Assembly (NCBI GenBank): GCA_015243575.1 | Contig: CP042469.1 | Location: forward strand, 3,996,929 to 4,060,928 | From: Clostridiales bacterium | GTDB lineage: Bacteria; Bacillota; Clostridia; Peptostreptococcales; Anaerovoracaceae | Length of the DNA stretch: 64,000 nucleotides | Direction of reading: 5' to 3' | Shown: positions 45,545 to 53,188 of the stretch, piece after piece | Layout: every line of letters begins with the position of its first letter | Numbering within the stretch: position 1 is the first letter of the stretch | Translations under genes and position numbers: made by a program | The notes under the pieces: generated by a model | Told to the model about the DNA's origin: nothing | What the model saw: the letters and a program-made list of their open reading frames with translations, nothing else | The model's database searches: none

Positions 45545-47656
45545 ATGAGGAAAAAATATATTGCTTCCGTACTTGCCGCAATCATCACTGTGGCGGCGGG
45601 TACCGTGTGGAGCTTTGCTTTGCAGGAGCAGGAAGATACAGGGCCAGCTAAAGCGTTGGATTTGACAGAATCCAAGCGCACCTTTTCAGATATTAAGGGT
45701 CACTGGGCAGAGGGGATCATCCAGGAAGCCGCTGCTCTCAATATCGTAGGAGGATACCCCGGTGGTACATATTTTCCTGATCATCTGATTAAGAGAGAGG
45801 AATTCTTTCAGCTACTGACCAATATTTTAACAAATCGACCGGACATTTCGGGAACAAAAATACCCTTTGCCGACGTCAAAGAAGGTAGCTGGTATGTTCC
45901 AGCCATAAAAGCGGCAGTTGCCGCAGGCATTACAGACGGCTATCAGGACGGTACCTTTGGAGTCGGTCGGATGATCAGCAGGCAGGAAGCAGCAAAGGTG
46001 GCTGGATCGGTTATTTCCCGCCCTGCTAAGCAAATGGTACAGGGAGAAGAGGAGGCGGGGGGAACGGTCGCTTCTGGCGTTGCGGGTGATTCGGACCTTC
46101 CTGCTGGATCAAGCGCTGTGATTGGATCGAGTGCGGCAAAGGCCCTTGATCGAGACGCCATTGCAGACTGGGCATATGACTATGTAGATTTGATGTTTCG
46201 GAAAGGATACATGAAAGGGGATTCGGCAGGAAATTTTCGTCCAACAATGGCCCTGACCAGGGCGGAAGCTGCAGCAATCCTTCTAAGCATAAAAAAGAAC
46301 GAGCCTGTTATATCGCCAAATGCCGATGGGTTTGAAATTACAAGCTGTATGACAGAGCATGAAGGTCATGAAGGAGTTTTTATAAACGGTGAAGGCACAG
46401 CGGCCGAACCGTATGAAATCGCCTCGGAAGAACAGCTAAACCACCTTCGGATGCATGCTGATGACGGAGCGTATTACATCCTTACAAAAAACATCGCAAT
46501 CACTAAGAGTTATGCGCAAAGCGGTTCTCAGACGGGGTCAGGTGAACCGGATTGGAGTGCGGGAAACTTTGTTCCCATAGGAAGCAAAGCCCAACCCTTT
46601 AAAGGAACACTTGATGGAAACGGATATACTGTCAGCGGGCTTAATATATACTGCAAAGATGACAGAAACTCCGGGGCGGCTGGTGAAGCGAATCAAAGCT
46701 GCGTGGGCTTGTTCGGTGTACTGGCAAAAGAATCTTCGGTTACGAATTTAATCATTGATGCCTCCAATATTCAAGGCGGACAGTACACCGGAGCGCTGGC
46801 GGGTTATAGTGAAGGGCTCATCGAGAATTGCAGGCTTGGACCAAAGGGCATCGTGACAGGCTTGGATGTGGCAGGCGGCCTTGTGGGGTTGCTTGATCAA
46901 AACGCGGAGATATCAAAGAGTAGAAATAGCGGATCGGTGGAAGGCAATTCCGCAGGAGGAATCGTTGGAAATAACCGAGGAATTGTGATTGACTGCTATA
47001 ATATGGGGAAAATCGATGCCTCCGAAAATGCAGGCGGTATTGCGGCATATCAAACAAACGGAGAAGGAAGGATTACCCGATGCTACAATGAAGGCAGGGT
47101 AAACTCAAAGAACTTCGCAGGCGGGATTGTTGGAGACAATGGAGCGAAAACGGACAACTGCTATAATTCAGGAAGAATCTCAGCTATAAAATTTTCCGGC
47201 GGAATTGCAGGAAACAATGCGGATACCATAACGCATGTCTACGGAGCCGGGGTGGTTACCGGAGACGGCGGTGCAGGGAGCATCGCTGGAAAGAATGCGG
47301 GGGCGATCCGCAAGGCGTTTTGGCTGGGAACCACGGCAGCTTCCGGAATCGGCGTTCCCGGACAAAATGGGAGCGAAGAAACTGTCAGAAAACTGACCCA
47401 TGAGGAATTGTCAGGGCAGACCAAGATCTTGACGGACACAGGATATGAGTCAGTCTTGAATATCTTAAATGAAAGCGAAAAAACCTGGAAATTCCTTTAT
47501 TCCTATCTCCCTTCAGAGAACGTGGAGAAGGATAAATTTTCAGACGAAGGGGGCAGCACTCAGCCGGATGGAAGTCAGAGTGAAGAAAGTCGGGGCAATG
47601 TGATTGACCCTAATGATCTTGCGACAAAATACCTCTATCCTGTGCTGATTCAGTGA
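45545..47656 (+). CDS. SLH-domain protein with GLUG repeats
   Basis: A 703-residue secreted protein; ATG at 45545 after gggaggaagaagggg. The signal segment covers about 1-24. Three SLH repeats occupy about 45-250 (FSDIKGHWAEGIIQEAAALNIVGGYPGGTYFPDHLIKREEF; FADVKEGSWYVPAIKAAVAAGITDGYQDGTFGVGRMISRQEA; WAYDYVDLMFRKGYMKGDSAGNFRPTMALTRAEA), with a Gly/Ala/Ser linker between the second and third. A GLUG-type beta-solenoid follows (about 280-610) with units such as GGIVGNNRGIVIDCYNMGKIDA and GGIVGDNGAKTDNCYNSGRI. GLUG repeats occur in surface adhesins and in IgA-peptidase-like proteins. Possibly an adhesin; this is inference. Confidence 0.88.
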   Translation: MRKKYIASVLAAIITVAAGTVWSFALQEQEDTGPAKALDLTESKRTFSDIKGHWAEGIIQEAAALNIVGGYPGGTYFPDHLIKREEFFQLLTNILTNRPDISGTKIPFADVKEGSWYVPAIKAAVAAGITDGYQDGTFGVGRMISRQEAAKVAGSVISRPAKQMVQGEEEAGGTVASGVAGDSDLPAGSSAVIGSSAAKALDRDAIADWAYDYVDLMFRKGYMKGDSAGNFRPTMALTRAEAAAILLSIKKNEPVISPNADGFEITSCMTEHEGHEGVFINGEGTAAEPYEIASEEQLNHLRMHADDGAYYILTKNIAITKSYAQSGSQTGSGEPDWSAGNFVPIGSKAQPFKGTLDGNGYTVSGLNIYCKDDRNSGAAGEANQSCVGLFGVLAKESSVTNLIIDASNIQGGQYTGALAGYSEGLIENCRLGPKGIVTGLDVAGGLVGLLDQNAEISKSRNSGSVEGNSAGGIVGNNRGIVIDCYNMGKIDASENAGGIAAYQTNGEGRITRCYNEGRVNSKNFAGGIVGDNGAKTDNCYNSGRISAIKFSGGIAGNNADTITHVYGAGVVTGDGGAGSIAGKNAGAIRKAFWLGTTAASGIGVPGQNGSEETVRKLTHEELSGQTKILTDTGYESVLNILNESEKTWKFLYSYLPSENVEKDKFSDEGGSTQPDGSQSEESRGNVIDPNDLATKYLYPVLIQ

Positions 47657-47674
47657 ATTGTAATAAAGCTGTAA

Positions 47675-47702
47675 TGGACATAAACCGAGACTTTGATATA
47701 AT
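47675..47702 (+). promoter_or_regulatory. Promoter of the SLH gene at 47864
   Basis: TGGACA (47675-47680), a 16-base spacer and TATAAT (47697-47702), preceded by agctgtaa. The same ctgtaatggac context occurs before the S-layer gene at 49829. The leader is about 155 bases and includes gcaaggcgcagctgcggcttgc-like dyad symmetry. Confidence 0.6.
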
Positions 47703-47863
47703 GTAGGAAAATCAAAAAGTTCTAAATAAGGGACAAAAATCAATTGATTTTCTGACACAAAATTAATTTGTATCGGTGAAAAGCAAGGCGCAGCTGCGGC
47801 TTGCCGTTAGCATGTAATCAATTGAAAAATGTGGACGAGATGTACACAAAAGGGGGAAAAAAG

Positions 47864-49279
47864 ATGAAAAGACAATTTAAAACATTAGCAGCATTAACGC
47901 TTGTGCTGGCACTGTCCAGTACGACTGCTTTTGCGGCAGTACCTGCAGATGTAAAAGGACAGCCGTATGAAAAGGCAGTGACCGCATTGGTTGAGAAAGG
48001 TATTATCACCGGAGATGCGGACGGCAGTTTTAATCCTGAAGCACAGCTCACGAGAGCGCAGGCTTGCATTATCGTGGTAAAGTCCATGAATCCACCGGCC
48101 GCTGAAGTAACGGGGACAGCGACTCAGCCGGCTCCCAAAAGCGGCTTCTCTGATTTGTCAGGGTATGGATGGGCCGAGGGCTATATCAGTTATGCGGTAA
48201 AAAGCGGAGTGTCAAAAGGATATCCTGACGGAACTTTCAAACCCGGAAACAAAGTGACGATGGATGAGTTCATCACCATGGTTCTTAGAGCAGCTGATTA
48301 CAGCGATCAGACCTTGGGCGGCACTTGGCCGCAAAATTATACAAGCAAAGCGGATGAGCTGAAGCTGATGGAAGGAATCGACAGCGTGGCAGCCCATTAT
48401 GCTACTAAGTGGATGGCGGCACAGTTCAGTTACAATGCCCTTGATATCATCGAAAAGGCAAACCTGCAGGAAGAGACTCCTTCACAGAGTACAGACAATA
48501 GCGGCACAAACGCGATTCCGGATACTTCAAAGATGAGCTATACTGCTGCCGGCAGCTTTAATGATAGTATGACCGCATACAATGGCAGAACGATTTCAAA
48601 CAATGTGAAAATCTATACTTACGGACTGAAAAAAGACTATAAGCAGGATATGACATTCTCAAAGAAAGCATCTGATTATCTTGAAAACACAGTCTATAAA
48701 TATAAAAATGTCAGTACACCGGCATTCTGCCAGGTAGAAAACAACAAGATCACCACCATCGTGCTCCCGGGAGATGTAGGCTTCAGCGGAAGAGCCTACG
48801 GCGTGATCAACGGTACGGTCAAAACCGTGAACGCAAGCGGCGAAGCGGTAACAGGTGTTGAAACACTGACTGCCACAAAAGAAATTACATGGCTTGCAAA
48901 GAAAAATCTAAGCGGAATCCCGACGAGCTCCAGTTCCTATCTTGACGGCACTGTTTACGAGCTGTATCTTTCCAACGGCGAAATTCAAAATATTGCAGCA
49001 GCAGAAGGGAAGCATAAAGGAAAAGTTTTTGAAGAACTATCCGGTGAGGGGTCTGACTTTGTTGAGGTGGAAAGCTATGCAGACGGCGTGGTGACCACCA
49101 CAGGTGGAAAAATGTTCGCGGTCAAAGACAATGCTTCCGTTTATGTGCTTAATAAAGCAGACGCAGACGAATATAAAGCAGGAAGAGCTTCGAGCATTAA
49201 GGCAGGAGTGGAGATCAGAGCATACGACATCTCAGATGATAAAGAAAATTCAGCAGATATCATCGTTATAATGAAGTAA
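47864..49279 (+). CDS. SLH-domain protein, S-layer type
   Basis: A 471-residue secreted protein. The ATG at 47864 is chosen (aaagggggaa upstream, then the signal MKRQFKTLAALTLVLALSSTTAFAAV); an earlier in-frame start lacks both. SLH repeats: GIITGDADGSFNPEAQLTRAQA, FSDLSGYGWAEGYISYAVKSGVSKGYPDGTFKPGNKVTMDEF and a weaker third ending near residue 205. The remaining 260 residues are beta-rich without a named domain. SLH1 and SLH2 closely match those of the following gene (49829). A very strong terminator follows. Probably a second, related S-layer protein. Confidence 0.87.
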   Translation: MKRQFKTLAALTLVLALSSTTAFAAVPADVKGQPYEKAVTALVEKGIITGDADGSFNPEAQLTRAQACIIVVKSMNPPAAEVTGTATQPAPKSGFSDLSGYGWAEGYISYAVKSGVSKGYPDGTFKPGNKVTMDEFITMVLRAADYSDQTLGGTWPQNYTSKADELKLMEGIDSVAAHYATKWMAAQFSYNALDIIEKANLQEETPSQSTDNSGTNAIPDTSKMSYTAAGSFNDSMTAYNGRTISNNVKIYTYGLKKDYKQDMTFSKKASDYLENTVYKYKNVSTPAFCQVENNKITTIVLPGDVGFSGRAYGVINGTVKTVNASGEAVTGVETLTATKEITWLAKKNLSGIPTSSSSYLDGTVYELYLSNGEIQNIAAAEGKHKGKVFEELSGEGSDFVEVESYADGVVTTTGGKMFAVKDNASVYVLNKADADEYKAGRASSIKAGVEIRAYDISDDKENSADIIVIMK

Positions 49280-49395
49280 AAAAACTACTAATAATAGAAG
49301 CAAAATTCTCGATTCAAACTTGCGACATTTCGAAGCGTAACTTATAGACCATAAAGTTTGAATCCTACATTATATATTAGGAAACTTTTTATTCA

Positions 49396-49439
49396 ACACA
49401 GGAAATTTCGATGTTCAAATGAAATTTCCTGTGTTTTTT
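49396..49439 (+). terminator. Strong rho-independent terminator
   Basis: A perfect 14-bp stem, acacaggaaatttc (49396-49409) and gaaatttcctgtgt (49421-49434), followed by T residues. Confidence 0.9.
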
Positions 49440-49528
49440 AAAATGATTAAGTTCAAGCTTAACGCTGCAAATGCAGCACTTTATCATTTATTACATCGAA
49501 CATTAACAAAGCTGTAATATGTCTGTAA

Positions 49529-49556
49529 TGGACTTCTCTGCACACTCTGTTATAAT
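49529..49556 (+). promoter_or_regulatory. Distal S-layer gene promoter (P1)
   Basis: TGGACT (49529-49534), a 16-base spacer and TATAAT (49551-49556). It shares the ctgtaatggac context with the promoter at 47675. Confidence 0.6.
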
Positions 49557-49654
49557 AAATATATGCTTCGGCGGTGACAGGGAAGACAGGGGCTAACCCA
49601 ATGAAATCGATGCTTTTGGATGTATTACAATTTCGTTACATTTCCCAGTATCGG

Positions 49655-49683
49655 TTGACTGCCAAAGAGGCAAACTGTATAAT
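49655..49683 (+). promoter_or_regulatory. Proximal S-layer gene promoter (P2)
   Basis: TTGACT (49655-49660), a 17-base spacer and TATAAT (49678-49683), near consensus. With P1 it makes a tandem promoter as expected for an abundant surface protein. Confidence 0.75.
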
Positions 49684-49749
49684 TCATTGTGATAGAATAT
49701 GCGGGGATTTACGAACTGCATTTCTATAGATAATGTCAAATTATCTTCG

Positions 49750-49795
49750 GAAGGGGAGGATAATTTGAGCAAAAGAACACTAAAATCTCCCCTTC
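49750..49795 (+). promoter_or_regulatory. Leader hairpin before the S-layer gene
   Basis: gaaggggag (49750-49758) and ctccccttc (49787-49795) are perfect 9-bp arms. The left arm contains the ribosome site of a 15-codon leader frame, so pairing would hide it. Confidence 0.6.
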
Positions 49796-49812
49796 TAAGC
49801 AAAATACCTTAA
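49765..49812 (+). CDS. Possible 15-residue leader peptide of the S-layer gene
   Basis: A TTG at 49765 follows aaggggagga with a 4-5 base gap. The frame reads MSKRTLKSPLLSKIP and its TAA overlaps the aaaggagga ribosome site of the S-layer gene. A ribosome terminating there would sit on the next start region. There is no direct proof of translation. Confidence 0.4.
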   Translation: MSKRTLKSPLLSKIP

Positions 49813-49828
49813 AGGAGGAATTTTAAAC

Positions 49829-52174
49829 ATGAGAAAAGTACTTTCATTTGTACTTGTGCTCACCCTGGTTCTGGGAAGCTTCTCAATGGCATTCGCTGCT
49901 ACTCCAGCCGCTATAAGCGACGTAGCTGGAAAGAACTGCGAAGAAGCTGTTAGAGTGCTGACAAGCCTTGGTGTTGTTACCGGTTATGAAGACGGCACAT
50001 ATAAGCCAGATCAGGTGGTAACAAGAGCAGAAGCAACTCTCGTTGTAATCAAGGCACTGGGCCTTGCTAACTCCGTTGGAACTCAGAAGAGCTCCTTCAC
50101 TGACCTGAGTGGTTATGGTTGGGCTGAAGGCTACATCGCTTTCGCTACTCAGCTGGGAATCACAAACGGTTATCCGGATGGATCTTTCAAACCGGGACAG
50201 ACTGTAAGCTACAATGAATTTGCAACCATGCTGGTTAGAGCATTAGGTTACACTGATGTTTCCTTAACTGGAACATGGCCTGCAAAATATGTTAACCAGG
50301 CTTCCGCTGTTGGAATCATGGATGACATCGCAAGCGGCGGCGCAGCTGGCGCAAACAGAGGCGATGTAGCTATTATGGCTAACAATGCTCTGACTGCTTA
50401 TATCGGAAGCGTTGATAAGGACAACAACTGGAGTCCTATCATCAAGAGCGGATCCGTAGCAAGAGACAATATTGTATATGACACCATGATCGGAAGACTT
50501 GGCGGTAACTTCTTCGAAGGTATCATCTTCGATACAGATTCCTCCACGATCAACATCAGACCTTATGTAGGAAAATATGCTGAGTACTACACAAGCAAGG
50601 CTGATGGCAAGGGTGACATTATGGCTATCGCTGCTGTAAAATCAACTGCTATCGCTGGTGAATTCGATGATGACAACGCTAATAACTGGACTGTTGCTCA
50701 GGTATTCGAAGGCAACGACGATGTTGATTACAAACTTGCAGCAGACATGACTGATGATACCGAATTCTTCTATAATGGAGAATCCACAGGTACTCTTTCA
50801 CCAAGTGCAATCACTGACGTCGAAGTTGATCTTTCTGGAAAGACCATCAAAGAACTGTACAGTGCATCTCAGTGGCATGTTGATATCGCTGAAAAAATTG
50901 ATGCTGGTGACTTAGATGATCTGGCTGACGGCGAACTGCTGGGCTTTGATTTCGATACTGATAAGAAGGACAGCATTATCGATGATTCTTTCGAACTGAT
51001 CGGTGCTAAATCCTTAAGTGATATCAAGGGCGACAATGTTGTTTATATCTACTCCGGAACTGACTACATCAGAAAAGTTGCAGTTGGAACAGAAGTAGTT
51101 GAAGGCAAAATCACCAAAATCAACTCTGACGGTGACTGGATCATCGCTGGAAAGACTTATGCTTTCTCTGACGTAGCTGATGCTGCTAGCAGCGATGCTG
51201 ATGCTGGCGATACTGTAAAAGTATGGCTCGATGCATATGGCGATATCTTTGACGCTGACGTTGTAAGCGGTTCTGCTAAGGATTATGCAGTTGTACTGAA
51301 TACTGGTTCCTTCGATCAGATCAAGCTGTTCCTGGCAACTGACAGCAGCAAGGTATTTGATACTGATTTAACTAGTGCCGAATATACTGCCGCAACTTCA
51401 CCTGCTAACAGACTGATTGGATACGGCCTTGATAAGGACGGCGCGGTTGACAGCGTGTACACTGATGACTTCTATGTTGCTGCTACTACTGCAGAAATCG
51501 TAAGCAACAAAGTATTCGATGACGGAACAAGAACTTATGCAATTGCAAGTGACGTAGTAGTATTCACCAAAGACGGAAGCGATTACGGTGTTACTAAGCT
51601 CGCAGACGTTGATAAGGGTACTGACAGCGTAGGAGAGATCGTTTCCTTCATCCTCAGAGAAAATAAAGTGGTAGCTATGATCGTTAACGAAGGTATTGCA
51701 GCTGGAAGCGGAGACGATTCCTATGCGGTAATTTCCAAGACTGAAGCTTCTACAAACGCTCAGGACGACAAAGCATACCTGCTGACCGGATTCATCGACG
51801 GAAAGAAGATGAGTGAAGTATACACCTCCAGCAGATCCACTATTGGTGAAGTAACAACTGGAGTTGCAATCTACGAATTCAAGTACAACGATGACAAAAA
51901 CGTTTCCAAGATCACTAAATTTACGACTGCCCCTGTGACTGGAGCTGTAAGCGCTGATGGTAAGGTATCTGATGGATACATCCAGCTCGCTAGTGGTAAG
52001 AAAGCTATCGCAGACAACGCTGTTGTTTACGAAGTAGTGTTCAAGGATGACAATACTACAGTAAAAGAATACAAGGCATACTCCGGAACAATTAAGGCAA
52101 CTTACAATGTTTGGATGTATGACACAGATGATGACAAAGCTGGTGCTGAAGTCGTAATCATCGAAAAGAACTAA
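49829..52174 (+). CDS. Probable major S-layer protein (SLH domains)
   Basis: A 781-residue secreted protein; ATG at 49829 behind aaaggagga. The signal peptide MRKVLSFVLVLTLVLGSFSMAFAA is textbook. SLH1-SLH3 lie at about 30-205 (GVVTGYEDGTYKPDQVVTRAEA; FTDLSGYGWAEGYIAFATQLGITNGYPDGSFKPGQTVSYNEFA; third weaker). The remaining 575 residues are acidic, Asp/Ala/Ser/Thr-rich and beta-predicted by pattern, with many Asp pairs that could bind calcium. Codon choice is narrow (GCT, AAC, TTC, GTT rich) and unlike its neighbours. Together with two promoters, a long leader and a 12-bp terminator this suggests very high expression. It forms, by inference, the surface lattice anchored via SLH to wall polymer. 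Confidence 0.87.
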   Translation: MRKVLSFVLVLTLVLGSFSMAFAATPAAISDVAGKNCEEAVRVLTSLGVVTGYEDGTYKPDQVVTRAEATLVVIKALGLANSVGTQKSSFTDLSGYGWAEGYIAFATQLGITNGYPDGSFKPGQTVSYNEFATMLVRALGYTDVSLTGTWPAKYVNQASAVGIMDDIASGGAAGANRGDVAIMANNALTAYIGSVDKDNNWSPIIKSGSVARDNIVYDTMIGRLGGNFFEGIIFDTDSSTINIRPYVGKYAEYYTSKADGKGDIMAIAAVKSTAIAGEFDDDNANNWTVAQVFEGNDDVDYKLAADMTDDTEFFYNGESTGTLSPSAITDVEVDLSGKTIKELYSASQWHVDIAEKIDAGDLDDLADGELLGFDFDTDKKDSIIDDSFELIGAKSLSDIKGDNVVYIYSGTDYIRKVAVGTEVVEGKITKINSDGDWIIAGKTYAFSDVADAASSDADAGDTVKVWLDAYGDIFDADVVSGSAKDYAVVLNTGSFDQIKLFLATDSSKVFDTDLTSAEYTAATSPANRLIGYGLDKDGAVDSVYTDDFYVAATTAEIVSNKVFDDGTRTYAIASDVVVFTKDGSDYGVTKLADVDKGTDSVGEIVSFILRENKVVAMIVNEGIAAGSGDDSYAVISKTEASTNAQDDKAYLLTGFIDGKKMSEVYTSSRSTIGEVTTGVAIYEFKYNDDKNVSKITKFTTAPVTGAVSADGKVSDGYIQLASGKKAIADNAVVYEVVFKDDNTTVKEYKAYSGTIKATYNVWMYDTDDDKAGAEVVIIEKN

Positions 52175-52227
52175 TTCGCAAATGCGACTGAGTTCACTGA
52201 TTAAAGTAAAATATTAAATTATTTTCT

Positions 52228-52261
52228 CGATGGGCAAGTTTACACTTGCCCATCGTTTTTT
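52228..52261 (+). terminator. Strong terminator of the S-layer gene
   Basis: A perfect 12-bp stem, cgatgggcaagt (52228-52239) and acttgcccatcg (52244-52255), with a 4-base loop and six T residues. Confidence 0.92.
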
Positions 52262-52303
52262 ATGGGTATAATATGTGGTACTAGTACTTTCGGGAGGAAT
52301 AAA

Positions 52304-53032
52304 ATGTCAGCTTTTGAGCAACAGCTTGAGTATGTCAAGCTTCGTCACATGACAGGCATAGATCGGTGGCATGATGCAGGATATTTGGGGCAAGACCTTA
52401 AAATTTTCTGCGACGATGTGGGTGGGAAGCATGTAGAACATGTTGTGGATATTTTAGAAGTAATTGTACCAGAGGCTGAAATTCTTACAGGAAAAATCGG
52501 ATACCGTATTCGATACGGATCAGTGGTTGAGAGTTTTGTTCATTATGATAAAACAGGAGAGACGATTGATTTTGACAATTTTATGAAGAGGCATGAAATC
52601 AGGCTTATTAACAATTCGACAACCGGATCTGGCGGACCAGCAGTGTCGCCGATAGGGGCTTTTATGAGAACAAAGATAGATCAATACAATATTATAATGA
52701 CTGCTTCTGCCGGGAATGGATATGGACAGCCTATCAACACCAATTACTACGGCGCCGCAATACTTGTCACATCCGTTCAATTGAATGATGCTGGCAGAAT
52801 TGTCAATTCAAAGTGTGCTGAAGACGGAGGTATTGATTTTTCTATGTTTTATGGCCCAATGCCGGGAACTTCATATTCATCCCCTTTCTTGTTAGGAATG
52901 ATAGGTCTACTGCTTGGTAAATATCCGCGCATGAATCAAAAAGAAGTGTATCAATATTTAAAAGAGCACTGTATTTCGCTTGGTATAAGGGAGATATTCG
53001 GACACGGATTGCCTATACTTGGGCAGGTTTGA
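52304..53032 (+). CDS. Compact subtilase-like (S8) protein, possibly inactive
   Basis: 242 residues; ATG at 52304 behind cgggagg. No signal peptide. S8 features: GTSYSSPFLLGMIGLL matches the catalytic-serine motif (Ser190), MTASAGNG matches the oxyanion Asn segment (Asn138) and RLINNST resembles the INMSLG strand. The Asp and His motifs are odd. KIFCDDVGGKHVEHV (33-47) places an Asp pair directly beside a degraded HGTHV, where the position of the catalytic His holds Gly; only His43 and His46 remain. The usual 25-30 residues between Asp and His motifs are missing. It may be a pseudoprotease or have a remodelled site. It sits alone between two surface-protein genes. Confidence 0.7.
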   Translation: MSAFEQQLEYVKLRHMTGIDRWHDAGYLGQDLKIFCDDVGGKHVEHVVDILEVIVPEAEILTGKIGYRIRYGSVVESFVHYDKTGETIDFDNFMKRHEIRLINNSTTGSGGPAVSPIGAFMRTKIDQYNIIMTASAGNGYGQPINTNYYGAAILVTSVQLNDAGRIVNSKCAEDGGIDFSMFYGPMPGTSYSSPFLLGMIGLLLGKYPRMNQKEVYQYLKEHCISLGIREIFGHGLPILGQV

Positions 53033-53109
53033 GACTCTGTGATAAACATGAGAAGCCAAAATATTAGTTATATCTGAAATCTATTATGCAAAACTCTGAG
53101 GCGGAAACC

Positions 53110-53138
53110 TTGAAATTGTAGGAAAGAAGCAGTATACT
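53110..53138 (+). promoter_or_regulatory. Promoter of the repeat/SLH protein gene
   Basis: TTGAAA (53110-53115), a 17-base spacer and TATACT (53133-53138), about 50 bases before the start codon. Confidence 0.6.
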
Positions 53139-53188
53139 GATTAAAGAAAGAAATTCAATAATGTAAGTATGATCAAGGGGGTATACAG

